From assembly GCA_964439835.1 (NCBI GenBank), contig CAYTPQ010000023.1:1-49463 (forward strand): a stretch of DNA of 49,463 nt, given 5' to 3'. The notes beneath the pieces were generated by a model. It had not been told where the DNA came from. It made no database searches and worked only from the letters and a program-made list of their open reading frames with translations. Within the stretch, counting starts at the first letter, position 1. Every line of letters begins with the position of its first letter. The DNA comes from JAGNLM01 sp964439835 (GTDB lineage: Bacteria > Pseudomonadota > Gammaproteobacteria > JAABTG01). Both the position numbers and the translations under genes were made by a program. Of this stretch, positions 27,401-34,567 are shown piece after piece.

Positions 27401-27928
27401 GGCTACGCCCTCTACACCGAGCTGCTGGAGCGCGCGGTCGCCGCGCTCAAGGCTGGCAGGAGCCCGGAGCTCGACCGCCCCCTCGACCACGGAACCGAGG
27501 TGGACCTGCACGTCCCTGCGCTCATCCCCGAGGACTACCTGCCGGACGTGCACGCGCGCCTGATCCTCTACAAGCGCATCGCCAGCGCGAAGGACGGCGA
27601 GCAGCTGCGGGACCTGCAGGCGGAGATGATCGACCGCTTCGGGCTGCTGCCGGAGCCGACCAAGGTCCTGTTCCGGGCGACCGAGCTGAAGCTGCGCGCA
27701 ACCCCGCTCGGCATCCGCAAAGTCGACCTCGGCCCTCGGGGCGGACGGGTCGCCTTCGGCCCCCAGCCGAGCGTCGACCCGGCGAAGGTCATCCAGTTGA
27801 TCCAGAAAGAGCCGGCCCGCTACCGACTGGAGGGGGGCGACCGCATCCGGCTGGTCATGGACCTACCCGACGCCGAGGCGAGGGTCCGGGCCCTGTCCAC
27901 GCTGTTGGACCGGCTCGGGGCGCGCTGA
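24455..27928 (+). CDS. mfd: transcription-repair coupling factor Mfd
   Basis: Removes RNA polymerase stalled at DNA lesions and recruits UvrA. The 1157 residues match the family: a UvrB-like N-terminal region (about 1-345), the RNA-polymerase-interaction domain with V-H-E-Q-H-G-V-G-R-Y near residue 495, the superfamily 2 translocase with Walker A G-D-V-G-F-G-K-T-E near 640 and the D-E-E-H box near 742, the R-V-G-R-S-H-H-R-A motif VI, and the C-terminal D7 domain. ATG 24455 was chosen; an open frame runs upstream but contains the dual CDGSH gene in another frame. It is probably single-gene. Confidence 0.96.
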   Translation: MPDPTPAPKRISPLSPVLPRGPGDRVRWSGLHGSAVGLAVARAAAASRGLVLVLAPDAPSADRLEEELRFFLGSDAERPLLRFPDWETLPYDLFSPHQDIVSERLSALYRLPSLGGGVLLVTAATAMARLAPRVHVEGRSLVLDLGDRLDVERLRARLEASGYRYVGQVMEHGEFAVRGSLVDLFPMGSPVPYRIDLLDDRIDSLRSFDPETQRTTERVEGVRLLPAREFPLDEDGIGHFRQAWRERFAGDPSACPVYRDVSRGLAPGGIEYYLPLFFEDTDTLFDYLPPDTLAVGLEGLHAAAEGFWREVQDRYEQGRHDRERPLLPPTEVFLQPPEVFAALKALPQVSLTGAETADRGPAYGTRAPERLPVDAHADDPLAALRRFLAEFPGRALLVAETAGRRETLLDLLRGHGLHPVQVAGWSAFLDGAEPFAIAVSALEAGAVLEQPPVAIVTEAQLFGERALQRRRRAAPTRDPEALIRDLTELSLGAPVVHEQHGVGRYRGLQTLTVGDLTTEFLTLEYADGDRLYVPVSSLHLVSRYTGADPDLAPLHKLGSGQWEKARRKAAEQAFDVAAELLELHARRAARQGHRFQLDPLAYEAFAQAFPFEETADQQAAIDAVVADMTSGRPMDRLVCGDVGFGKTEVAMRAAFVAVQDGWQVAALVPTTLLAQQHYQSFQDRFADWPVRVEQLSRFRSKKELDATVRDLADGKVDVVIGTHKLLQEGLTFKRLGLVVIDEEHRFGVRHKERFKALRAEVDVLTLTATPIPRTLHMALSGLRDLSLIATPPARRLSIKTFVHMWDDRLLREACLRELKRGGQVFFVHNEVETIEKTAREVEALLPEARVRIAHGQMRERELEQVMLDFYHRRFNVLVCTTIIETGIDVPNANTIVVNRADRFGLAQLHQLRGRVGRSHHRAYAYLVTPHPKAMTADAVKRLEAIESLEDLGIGFTLATHDLEIRGAGELLGHEQSGQMQEVGYALYTELLERAVAALKAGRSPELDRPLDHGTEVDLHVPALIPEDYLPDVHARLILYKRIASAKDGEQLRDLQAEMIDRFGLLPEPTKVLFRATELKLRATPLGIRKVDLGPRGGRVAFGPQPSVDPAKVIQLIQKEPARYRLEGGDRIRLVMDLPDAEARVRALSTLLDRLGAR

Positions 27929-28034
27929 GGGCGTCAGGGCCGGGGCCATCCCGCCCCGCAACGGAATTCAGCGGGGGTCCCGCCTTTCGATTGGGTGCAG
28001 CTCTCGAACCGATCCGTTCACCTGCTGGATGCCA

Positions 28035-28050
28035 TGATGTCGAAACATCA
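28035..28050 (+). promoter_or_regulatory. possible toxin-antitoxin operator
   Basis: TGATGT-CGAA-ACATCA is a perfect palindrome with six-base arms. It lies 20 bases before the antitoxin start chosen here and within reach of its promoter, where a ribbon-helix-helix antitoxin would be expected to bind. If the ATG at 28034 were the true start, the site would be inside the gene. Confidence 0.4.
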
Positions 28051-28069
28051 AAACGTCTTGGAGACTGTG

Positions 28070-28303
28070 TTGGAAGCCAATACCGTTCGGACCACGGTCT
28101 ACCTGGACCCTTCCCTGCACCGGGCGCTCCGCCTGAAGGCCGCCAACTCCGGGCGGAGCATGTCCGAGATCGTCAACGAGGCGCTTCGGGCGGCCCTGCG
28201 CGAGGACGAGGAAGACCTTGCCGCCATCGCAGAGCGCGCGGGCGAGCCCACCCTGACGTACGAGGAATTCCTTGCCCAGCTGAAAGCCGATGGCACGCTA
28301 TGA
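28070..28303 (+). CDS. CopG/ribbon-helix-helix antitoxin
   Basis: A ribbon-helix-helix DNA-binding protein of about 77 residues. The beta strand T-V-R-T-T-V-Y-L-D-P-S-L-H is followed by two helices (R-A-L-R-L-K-A-A and S-M-S-E-I-V-N-E-A-L-R). The C-terminal acidic tail (E-D-E-E-D-L, then E-E-F-L-A-Q-L) would wrap the toxin. TTG 28070 was chosen since GGAG is six bases upstream and the family usually starts just before the strand. ATGs at 28034 and 28037 in the same frame are alternatives. The 3' end overlaps the toxin gene by 14 bases. Confidence 0.82.
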   Translation: MEANTVRTTVYLDPSLHRALRLKAANSGRSMSEIVNEALRAALREDEEDLAAIAERAGEPTLTYEEFLAQLKADGTL

Positions 28304-28553
28304 GCTCCGCTTCGGGGCCTCGGTCGCCAAGGACCTGCGCGGCATCCCGCGTGCCGATGTCGAGCGCATCCTGGCCCGAATCGAGGCCCTGCGCGACGAC
28401 CCCCGCCCCCAGGGGAGCGAAAAGCTCACCGCCCAGGAGCGCTACCGCATCCGCCAGGGAAGCTACCGAATCGTCCACGGCGTCGAGGACGCCGCGCTGA
28501 TCGTCGAGGTGATCAGGATTGGCCATGGGCAGGCTGTCTACCGAAAACGATGA
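28290..28553 (+). CDS. RelE/ParE-family toxin
   Basis: An 87-residue RelE-fold protein: M-A-R-Y-E-L-R-F, the V-A-K-D-L-R-G-I-P helix, L-R-D-D-P-R-P-Q-G, and the C-terminal Y-R-I-R-Q-G-S-Y-R-I-V-H, followed by I-V-E-V-I-R-I-G-H and a basic tail. RelE-type toxins cleave mRNA in the ribosome A-site; ParE-type toxins poison gyrase. The K-L..Y-R-I-R..Y-R-I-V pattern fits RelE-type toxins. The start overlaps the antitoxin end, so the pair is translationally coupled. Neutralised by the 28070-28303 gene. Confidence 0.85.
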   Translation: MARYELRFGASVAKDLRGIPRADVERILARIEALRDDPRPQGSEKLTAQERYRIRQGSYRIVHGVEDAALIVEVIRIGHGQAVYRKR

Positions 28554-28845
28554 CAGCGACGGTGAAGCTCAAGCCCAGTCATGGGTTGGGCTGAGCGTCG
28601 AGGGCCAGGGTAAATGTCCACCCTGGGGGTCAGGCGATTGGTCCAGTCTGGCCGGGGGGTGGGTCCACGGAATGGACCATCCGGACTCGGTGGGCCCCCG
28701 GCGACCGAGAGAGCCCTATCGGATGGCACGGCGCCTGGTTCCATCCTGTAATGGACAGGTCACGGACCGTATCCTACGATTTCCCGCGCTTTGTATCCCG
28801 GACAGGATTGGCCAACCCATCCATCGACAGAGGAGTTGACGTGCC
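28554..28845. other. intergenic stretch after the toxin-antitoxin pair
   Basis: No convincing gene. AGCCCA...TGGGCT near 28570-28591 could form a small hairpin after the toxin gene. GGTCCA...TGGACC near 28638-28676 is another dyad. The 3' end holds GAGGAG, the ribosome site of the DUF1269 gene. No promoter was firmly identified. Confidence 0.4.
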
Positions 28846-29349
28846 ATGGCTGAGCTGATCGTGATCGAGTACGACAACGTGCACAAGGCCGAAGAGGTAC
28901 GGCTCATGCTGCAGAAGCTGCAGCGCGATTATCTCCTGGACCTCGCCGATGCGGTGGTGGCCGTCAAGGACGAGAACGGCAAGGTAAAGCTGAACCAGAT
29001 CCACAACCTGACGGCCCTCGGTGCGGTGTCAGGGGGGTTCTGGGGCACGCTGGTCGGCCTGATCTTCCTCAATCCGCTGCTCGGTGCCGCCGCAGGCGCC
29101 GCGGCCGGGGCGGTGAGCGGGGCGCTGACCGACGTCGGCATCAACGACAAGTTCATGAAAGACATCGCGGCCGGTTTCAGCAACGGTACGTCTGCCCTGT
29201 TCGTCCTGTGCCGCAAGGCGACACCGGACAAGGTCCTTGAAGAGCTCAAGGGAACTGGCGGCAAGATTCTCCAGACCTCCCTGACCCACGAGCAGGAGTC
29301 CAAGCTGCAGGCGGCGCTGGACGCCGCCAAGCCCGCCCGCGAGGCCTAG
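28846..29349 (+). CDS. DUF1269 family membrane protein
   Basis: A 167-residue protein. The N-terminal 60 residues are mixed alpha/beta (E-L-I-V-I-E-Y, then V-K-D-E-N-G-K-V-K). A glycine- and alanine-rich hydrophobic stretch (about 59-92) follows, with G-A-A-A-G-A-A-A-G-A repeats as in glycine-zipper membrane segments. A C-terminal F-V-L-C-R-K-A-T-P-D-K-V-L-E-E-L part ends the protein. This matches DUF1269, found in many bacteria and of unknown function. GAGGAG lies upstream. It ends with a hairpin terminator. Confidence 0.85.
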   Translation: MAELIVIEYDNVHKAEEVRLMLQKLQRDYLLDLADAVVAVKDENGKVKLNQIHNLTALGAVSGGFWGTLVGLIFLNPLLGAAAGAAAGAVSGALTDVGINDKFMKDIAAGFSNGTSALFVLCRKATPDKVLEELKGTGGKILQTSLTHEQESKLQAALDAAKPAREA

Positions 29350-29371
29350 ACACTCTCTTGTTGGACTCGTA

Positions 29372-29393
29372 ACCCCCGCGGAAGCGCGGGGGT
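29372..29393 (+). terminator. hairpin between the convergent DUF1269 and lipoprotein genes
   Basis: ACCCCCGCG (29372-29380) and CGCGGGGGT (29385-29393) form a perfect 9-bp stem around GAAG. There is no T-tract on the plus strand. The position, after the plus-strand stop and before the minus-strand gene end, suits a terminator for either direction. Confidence 0.55.
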
Positions 29394-29546
29394 GCGCGCT
29401 GGTGGCTCCCTCGGACTCCGGCACGTGCTGAAACAGCGAGTGACGTCGAGGACCATCGGGGCCTGACGCGCGGGCGCTGAGCAGGCCACCTTCGCGCCCT
29501 CGTCGCGTACGAGCCCGTGCGATGCCGGCCAGCTCTGGGACGGTCG

Positions 29547-30014
29547 TCAGCAGGCGCCTCGGCAGCGCCAGAGGATACCGACGCAGTTGATGTTGCCGAC
29601 GGCGCCCTGGGGCAGATCAATCCTGCCGCTGCCCGTATGCACCAACGTGGCCTGGTTGCACTGGACGCGCTCGGGTCCGAACTGCGGTGTGGTGAGCCAC
29701 TCGACGTTCTCGCAGGAAGAATCGCCGCGGCCCAGCCGGATGCCGGCTTCGTAGGTGGCGCAGCGCAGGCGCCGATGCTCGTTCTCGGCCCGGATGCTCC
29801 AGGCGCCCGATGCGTCGAGCGTTCCCTGGGTCGAGGGGCCCCTGAACGTCCAACGGCGTTCCGTGGGACGAGCATCTGCCCGCTCGGTGTGCAGCGGCAG
29901 TCTGGTTTCCTGAACGATCCGGGGGGCGTCCTGCGAGTCGTCGCTGCGCGAGGTCTGGTCGCTGGCGCAGCCGCCGATGGCCACCAGGCCGGCAATGAGC
30001 AATAGCCTATGCAT
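29547..30014 (-). CDS. lipoprotein with a conserved-looking C-terminal Cys/Asn region
   Basis: A 155-residue lipoprotein. The signal sequence ends in the lipobox I-G-G-C, with Cys16. A charged linker (17-50) leads to a domain with W-T-F-R-G, S-T-Q-G-T-L-D-A-S-G-A-W, L-R-C-A-T-Y-E-A-G and, near the end, the cysteine-rich G-N-I-N-C-V-G-I-L-W-R-C-R-G-A-C. I do not recognise the family. The six cysteines after the lipobox could form disulphides. The ATG has AAGGAGA seven bases upstream. The open frame continues upstream for over 2 kb with no coding signal. It is a single gene. Confidence 0.75.
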   Translation of the reverse strand: MHRLLLIAGLVAIGGCASDQTSRSDDSQDAPRIVQETRLPLHTERADARPTERRWTFRGPSTQGTLDASGAWSIRAENEHRRLRCATYEAGIRLGRGDSSCENVEWLTTPQFGPERVQCNQATLVHTGSGRIDLPQGAVGNINCVGILWRCRGAC

Positions 30015-30133
30015 TCCGGGTCTCCTTCGACACCCCGTGCGTGTAAGGCGAACGAACGCCCGTTCTCTTGGGTCCGGGGAGTATCCCGATCTCGTCGGGG
30101 CCCGGTCAATCCCGCGCGGCGCAGCGCCGCTGT

Positions 30134-31054
30134 TCAGGTCCAACGGGGATCGGCGGTCAGGGCGACCGACAGCCAGGCCCGATCCATAGCGAGGCCGGTC
30201 GCCTCCCAAATCCGCTGGCGCAAGGCGTCCTGCTGGGCCACCGTCTGCAGGGCGAAGCTCGGCCCCACCAGGATGTCGACCTCGACGAAGACGGTGCGCC
30301 CGGAGCGCACGACGTGGTGGACCGCGCGCACGATGTCGTGCTCGGCCTGGATCTGCCGGAGCACGGCCTCCAGCTTCGCGACCAGCGCGTCCTCGTCGCT
30401 GGCCATCATCAGCACCTCGCGCAGGCTGCCCTTGAGCATGCCGACCGGCACCGGCAACAGGAGCACGGCGAGCACGGCCACCATGGTCGGGTCCGCGTAG
30501 CGCGCCCAGACACTGCGGTAGGGCTCGGGCAGGAACGGCAGGACGGCGAAGGCAACCAGGGTGACGGCGCTGAATACGGCGTCCATCAGCCAGGTCTTGG
30601 CGTCGTTGCGGACCAGCAGCGAGTCGATCCGCCCCGCCACCCATAGCTCGTAGACTCCGATGCCGAGAGAGAAGAGCGCGGTGATCGCGCCGAACCAGAC
30701 CACTCCCTCCGCATCCACCTCGTGGCCGCCGGCGCGGATGCCCTCCACGCCGTTGAGGATGGCGTACAAACACATGAACAGCACCATCAGGCCGTTGATG
30801 CTGTGGGTGAGCGGCTCGAGGTGCGAGTAGCCGAACGGGAAGCGCCGGTCCTCCGGCCGCACCACCAGCTTGGCGGCGAGCAGGCTGAGCCCGCCGCCGA
30901 CCAGGCTGAACAGCGAGAAGACGCCGTTCAGGATCACGACGTCCGACTCGATGGCGAGGCCCCAGGCGATGCTGCCGACCGCCAGGACGACCACGCCCCA
31001 GAGCGACAGCCAGAGGGTGCGCTGCTCGATGCGATTCGCCGAGGCGCGGCTCAC
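30134..31054 (-). CDS. cation diffusion facilitator family transporter with an altered metal site
   Basis: A 306-residue CDF protein with six membrane helices (about 12-32, 40-62, 85-105, 117-140, 155-175, 188-210) and a C-terminal cytoplasmic domain (about 215-306, V-F-V-E-V-D-I-L-V-G). The R-P-E-D-R-R-F-P-F-G-Y-S-H-L-E loop is family-typical. The usual D/H-x3-D pairs of helices 2 and 5 read N43-x3-S47 and T154-x3-D158. Only one of four ligands of the main site is kept, so it may carry another ion or work differently. The start is GTG, right after an in-frame stop. A neighbour of the lipoprotein gene but with a gap of about 120 bases. Confidence 0.85.
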   Translation of the reverse strand: MSRASANRIEQRTLWLSLWGVVVLAVGSIAWGLAIESDVVILNGVFSLFSLVGGGLSLLAAKLVVRPEDRRFPFGYSHLEPLTHSINGLMVLFMCLYAILNGVEGIRAGGHEVDAEGVVWFGAITALFSLGIGVYELWVAGRIDSLLVRNDAKTWLMDAVFSAVTLVAFAVLPFLPEPYRSVWARYADPTMVAVLAVLLLPVPVGMLKGSLREVLMMASDEDALVAKLEAVLRQIQAEHDIVRAVHHVVRSGRTVFVEVDILVGPSFALQTVAQQDALRQRIWEATGLAMDRAWLSVALTADPRWT

Positions 31055-31121
31055 TGTTCAGCCACCGTTCAGCGCCACCCGGATACCGTCTGGCCCGTGA
31101 ATACGCCTCGGAGGATACCCC

Positions 31122-31673
31122 ATGAAGCGTTCGATGGCAGTCCTGACCGCCGCCCTGTGTTTGACCTTGGCCGCCCCCAGCGCCCACGCGGACCGCAAGC
31201 GTTCGGTGGTGGTCGTCGACGGACCCGTCGTGGTCGCGCGCCCGGCCTACCGCCCCTACGTGGTGGACCTGGCGCCGGCCCCGGTCGTCCGGGTGGTGCC
31301 GGCGGCACGCCAGGAGTGCTGGGACGAGGTGGTGCGCTACGGCAGCGGCGGGTACGTGGAGAGCGCGACCCCGACCATCCTGGGGGGCATCCTCGGCGGG
31401 GTCGCGGGCAACCAGTTCGGCTCCGGGAGCGGCAATGCGGCGATGACCGTCGCCGGGGCGCTGCTGGGCGCTTCCATCGGCCACGACTTGACGCCCAGGG
31501 CCGGCTACGTGGAGTCCGTCCCGGTCATCCAGCGCCGCTGCCGGACGGTCTACTCCGGGTACGACGCGGTGGTGGCGGCACCGGCGGTGACCTACGCGCG
31601 CCCGGGGCGCTACTACGCCCCGCCGCGGGGGTATTATCGGGGTACGCGGGTCCGGGTGATAGATTGGGACTGA
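31122..31673 (+). CDS. exported glycine-zipper (2TM) protein
   Basis: A 183-residue protein with a signal peptide (1-23, cleavage after S-A-H-A). A glycine-zipper 2TM segment is at about 86-125 (I-L-G-G-I-L-G-G-V-A-G-N-Q-F-G-S-G), the motif of outer-membrane 17-kDa-antigen and SlyB-like proteins. Val- and Tyr-rich segments lie around it. A Cys sits on either side of the zipper (E-C-W-D-E, R-R-C-R-T-V-Y). The C-terminal tail is Tyr/Arg/Gly-rich. Such proteins are surface or envelope proteins with unclear roles. It is followed by a fold-back element. Confidence 0.85.
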   Translation: MKRSMAVLTAALCLTLAAPSAHADRKRSVVVVDGPVVVARPAYRPYVVDLAPAPVVRVVPAARQECWDEVVRYGSGGYVESATPTILGGILGGVAGNQFGSGSGNAAMTVAGALLGASIGHDLTPRAGYVESVPVIQRRCRTVYSGYDAVVAAPAVTYARPGRYYAPPRGYYRGTRVRVIDWD

Positions 31674-31715
31674 GGAACTCAGGCGCCGACTGACGGCACC
31701 CGTGCGTGAGCCGGC

Positions 31716-31824
31716 GCGGACGTCGGGTACGGTTCCGCGGGAAGCGCCGTGAATACATCCCTGTAGGCTCGGATGCCGCCATCCAGGCGGCATACGTTCC
31801 CGCAGAACCGTACCCGACATCCGC
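31716..31824. repeat. fold-back element copy C
   Basis: Arms 31716-31743 and 31797-31824 pair at 26 of 28 positions, around a 53-base core with CGCCGTGAATACATCCCTGT and AGGCTCG. The inner hairpin is ATGCCGCC (31773-31780) with GGCGGCAT (31786-31793) and an ATCCA loop. In copies A and B the same place holds GTCTG-x-CGCC/GGCG-x-CAGAC, so both sides of the stem changed together. Located between the glycine-zipper and PepSY genes. Confidence 0.85.
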
Positions 31825-31901
31825 TTTCGAGCGTCACGCCGCCCGACCTCGGTTGCCTGGAGGCTCGCCAGCCGGACATCCGCACTCTTACAGCGCCCGT
31901 C

Positions 31902-32297
31902 GTGAATCCTTTCGATCCCCTGCCCGCCTTCCTTGCCCTGGCCCTCGCGCTGGGAACGGTGGGGGCCGACGCGCGCCCGCCCGAGCGCGACCCGCGCTTC
32001 GCGCCCCCCGGGCGTGAGCGGGGCGCCGAGCCGCCCCCCCGGCCGCAACCGCCCACGCGTGGGGTCCAGCCCCCGGGCCGTTCGACCGGGCGCCCACTCT
32101 ACGGCACGGCGCCATCGAGGCTGCAGGCGGACGACGTCGGTCCCGACCAGGCGGCGCGCGCCGCGGGACGGGCGAGCGGTGGGCGGGTGCTCGGGATCGG
32201 CGGCCAGGCACCTGAGTACCGGGTCAGGGTAATCACCGAGGGCGGGCGGGTGCGCACCCTGCGCATCGACGCCCGGACCGGCGAGGTCCTCGATTGA
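31902..32297 (+). CDS. PepSY-domain exported protein
   Basis: A 131-residue protein. A signal peptide (about 1-22, A-L-A-L-G-T-V-G-A-D-A) is followed by an Arg/Pro-rich stretch (25-60). A PepSY-type domain is at 80-131 (D-D-V-G-P-D-Q-A-A-R-A-A, G-G-R-V-L-G-I, Y-R-V-R-V-I, R-I-D-A-R-T-G-E-V-L-D). PepSY domains are often found with PhoPQ-like systems and are thought to inhibit or sense. The start is GTG 31902 with no good ribosome site; the open frame further upstream runs through the fold-back element. It precedes a response regulator and sensor kinase. Confidence 0.82.
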   Translation: MNPFDPLPAFLALALALGTVGADARPPERDPRFAPPGRERGAEPPPRPQPPTRGVQPPGRSTGRPLYGTAPSRLQADDVGPDQAARAAGRASGGRVLGIGGQAPEYRVRVITEGGRVRTLRIDARTGEVLD

Positions 32298-32380
32298 GGT
32301 GCTGCGCCCACTGGGAGCCAGTACCCACGGTGCGTGCCGCCTCGGCCGAGTTGCTGTCTCTACCAATCGGACCGATTCCT

Positions 32381-32407
32381 CTCTGTGCGCTCTGTGAGCT
32401 CCGTGGT
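32381..32407 (+). repeat. three 9-base direct repeats before the response-regulator gene
   Basis: CTCTGTGCG, CTCTGTGAG and CTCCGTGGT follow each other without a gap, 43 bases before the ATG of the response regulator. The position is that of a promoter or leader. They may be binding sites for the regulator itself, although PhoP boxes usually repeat every 11 bases. It may also be a copy of a dispersed CTCTGTG repeat. Confidence 0.5.
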
Positions 32408-32449
32408 TAGCAATTCCGAGGAGTCCACCGTTACGGGACCACACGCCCC

Positions 32450-33142
32450 ATGCGGACGCTCGTAGTCGAGGACGAGGCCGGGCTGCGCGCCCAGCTCGCG
32501 GACCGCCTGCGCGCCGCCGGCTACGCGGTCGACGCGACCGGCACCGCCCGCGAGGCGCAGTTCTGCGCGACCGAGTACCCCGTCGACGTGGCGGTGGTCG
32601 ATCTGGGCCTGCCCGACGGATCGGGGCTCGAGCTGGTGCGGGGCTGGCGACAGGGGGGGCTGCGCTTTCCCGTGTTGATCCTGACCGCCCGCGGCCGCTG
32701 GCAGGACAAGGTCGAGGGGCTCGAGGCGGGCGCGGACGACTACCTGGTCAAGCCGTTCCAGATGGAGGAGCTGCTGGCGCGTCTGGCCGCGCTCCTGCGC
32801 CGGTCGGCCGGCTGGGCGAGCCCGGTGCTGCGCTGCGGACCGGTGGCACTGGACACGGCCGCCCAGACCCTGGCCGTGCACGGCCACCCGGTCGCGCTGA
32901 CGGCCTTCGAGTACCGCCTGCTGCACTACCTGATGCTGCACGCGGGGGAGGTCGTATCGAAGACGACCCTCTCCGAGCACCTCTACGACGAGGACGCGGA
33001 CCGGGACAGCAACGTCCTGGAGGTCCTCGTCGGCCGGCTGCGGCGCAAGCTGGACCCGGACGGCACCCTGGACCCGATCGAGACCCTGCGCGGACGGGGC
33101 TACCGCTTTCGCTGCGAGCCGGGCGGCGCGGGGGTGGGGTGA
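32450..33142 (+). CDS. OmpR-family response regulator (PhoP-like)
   Basis: A 230-residue DNA-binding response regulator. The receiver has acidic residues V-V-E-D-E (5-9), phosphoacceptor Asp51 in V-V-D-L-G-L-P-D, Thr79 in L-I-L-T-A and Lys101 in Y-L-V-K-P-F. The C-terminal winged helix has L-T-A-F-E-Y-R-L-L-H-Y-L, then L-R-R-K-L-D and G-R-G-Y-R-F. The overall order, PepSY protein then regulator then kinase, matches PhoP/PhoQ-like clusters of gammaproteobacteria. The regulator end and kinase start overlap as GTGA, so the two are coupled. What signal it senses is unknown. Confidence 0.92.
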   Translation: MRTLVVEDEAGLRAQLADRLRAAGYAVDATGTAREAQFCATEYPVDVAVVDLGLPDGSGLELVRGWRQGGLRFPVLILTARGRWQDKVEGLEAGADDYLVKPFQMEELLARLAALLRRSAGWASPVLRCGPVALDTAAQTLAVHGHPVALTAFEYRLLHYLMLHAGEVVSKTTLSEHLYDEDADRDSNVLEVLVGRLRRKLDPDGTLDPIETLRGRGYRFRCEPGGAGVG

Positions 33143-34500
33143 GCCGGCCGTTGTCGATCCACGCCCGACTCCTGGTGGCCGCCGGGGTGGTGCTCGCGGC
33201 CTTCCTCGGCCTCACCGGCGCCGCCCTCGACCGGGGCTTCCGCGAGAGCGCGGAGACCGCCGCGCGGGACCGGCTTCAGGCCGAGCTGTACCTGCTGCTG
33301 GGGGCGGCGGACCTGGACCCCGAGCTGGGCCTGACGGTGCCCGAGGTGCTGCCGGACGCCCGGTTGGCGACGCCCGGTTCCGGCCTCTACGCCGAGGTAC
33401 TGGACCAGGAGGGTCAGGTCGTCTGGCGGTCGTGGTCGGCCCTCGGGCTGGAAGTCCCCTACCCGCCCGCCCCGGAGCCGGGGCGGCCGGAGCTCCGCGA
33501 AGTCGCAGCCCCCGACGGCCCTGCGCTGCTCACGCTGTCGCTCGGCGTCGTCTGGGAGCTGGCCCCGGGCCGGGACGAGCGCTACACCTTCCGGGTCGCC
33601 GAGACCCGCGCCACGCTGGAGGCCGAGGTCGCCCGCTTCCGGCAGAGCCTCTGGGGCTGGCTGGCCGGGGCGGGACTCGCGCTGCTCGGGGTCCAGGGCC
33701 TGGTCCTGCGCTGGGGGCTCGCGCCCCTGCGGCGGGTGGTGCAGGAGGTCGCAGCCGTCGAGGCGGGCCGGCAGGTCGGCCTCGACGGGGCCTACCCCCC
33801 GGAGCTCCGACCGCTCACGGACCGCCTGAACGCCCTTCTCGCCCACGGCCGCTCCCAGCTCGAGCACCACCGCAACGCCCTGGCCGACCTCGCCCACAGC
33901 CTGAAGACACCCCTGGCGCTGCTGCGGGGGGCGCTGGACGCGGGGGCGCCGGCGCCCGACCTGCGGGCGAGCGTGGAGGAGCAGGTCGAGCGGATGGCGA
34001 GCGTGGTGGACTACCAGCTGCGCCGCGCCGCGGCGACCGGGCGGGCCCCGCTCACCGCCTCCGTGGCCCTGGCCCCGCTGGTCCGGAGGGTGGTCGCCTC
34101 GGTGGCCAAGGTGCACGCGGCCCGGACGCTGGATTTCCAGATACAGGTTCCCGAAGACCTCCGCCTGGCCGGCGACGAGGGCGACCTGATGGAGGTCGTC
34201 GGCAATCTGCTGGACAACGCCGCCAAGTGGGCGCGATCCCGGGTTGTGGTGAGTGCCCAGGCGAGCCCTTCGGGCGGCACGCGGCTCACGGTCGAGGACG
34301 ACGGCCCGGGCGTCCCGGCCGCGGAGCTGCCCCGAGTCCAGACCCGCGGGACGCGCGCCGACCCCGGCGTCCCGGGCCAGGGGATCGGGCTCGCCGTGGT
34401 GCGGGACATCGTGGAGACCGCGTACGGCGGTCGGCTGGAGCTCGACAACCGGCCGGGGGGCGGCTTGCAGGCGCGAGTGCACCTACCCCCATCGGGGTAG
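33139..34500 (+). CDS. sensor histidine kinase (PhoQ-like)
   Basis: A 453-residue membrane kinase. The first membrane helix is at about 10-30, a periplasmic sensor follows (31-170), and the second helix is at about 172-190. A linker leads to the H box A-D-L-A-H-S-L-K-T-P-L-A with His253. An ATPase domain follows: N box G-N-L-L-D-N-A-A-K-W-A, G1 box D-D-G-P-G-V-P, and G2 box G-Q-G-I-G-L-A-V-V. The periplasmic part is acidic in places, which fits divalent-cation sensing, but that is an inference. The start is GTG, overlapping the regulator stop by four bases. Confidence 0.92.
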   Translation: MSRPLSIHARLLVAAGVVLAAFLGLTGAALDRGFRESAETAARDRLQAELYLLLGAADLDPELGLTVPEVLPDARLATPGSGLYAEVLDQEGQVVWRSWSALGLEVPYPPAPEPGRPELREVAAPDGPALLTLSLGVVWELAPGRDERYTFRVAETRATLEAEVARFRQSLWGWLAGAGLALLGVQGLVLRWGLAPLRRVVQEVAAVEAGRQVGLDGAYPPELRPLTDRLNALLAHGRSQLEHHRNALADLAHSLKTPLALLRGALDAGAPAPDLRASVEEQVERMASVVDYQLRRAAATGRAPLTASVALAPLVRRVVASVAKVHAARTLDFQIQVPEDLRLAGDEGDLMEVVGNLLDNAAKWARSRVVVSAQASPSGGTRLTVEDDGPGVPAAELPRVQTRGTRADPGVPGQGIGLAVVRDIVETAYGGRLELDNRPGGGLQARVHLPPSG

Positions 34501-34567
34501 CCGTCATGATTCAAGAGGTTGCATGGACTACCGATAACAGGGCATTGAATCGGCGAGGCTTTCGGCC

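Noticed and set aside
28034..28069. Antitoxin start at ATG 28034
   Set aside because: Possible, but the 12 extra codons lie over the palindrome and have a poor ribosome site; TTG 28070 has GGAG at the right distance. Kept as an alternative.
29547..32444. A minus-strand frame open for about 965 codons
   Set aside because: Only its last 155 codons (from 30014) form a lipoprotein with a signal sequence and a ribosome site; the rest lies antisense to the glycine-zipper and PepSY genes and over the CDF gene in another frame.
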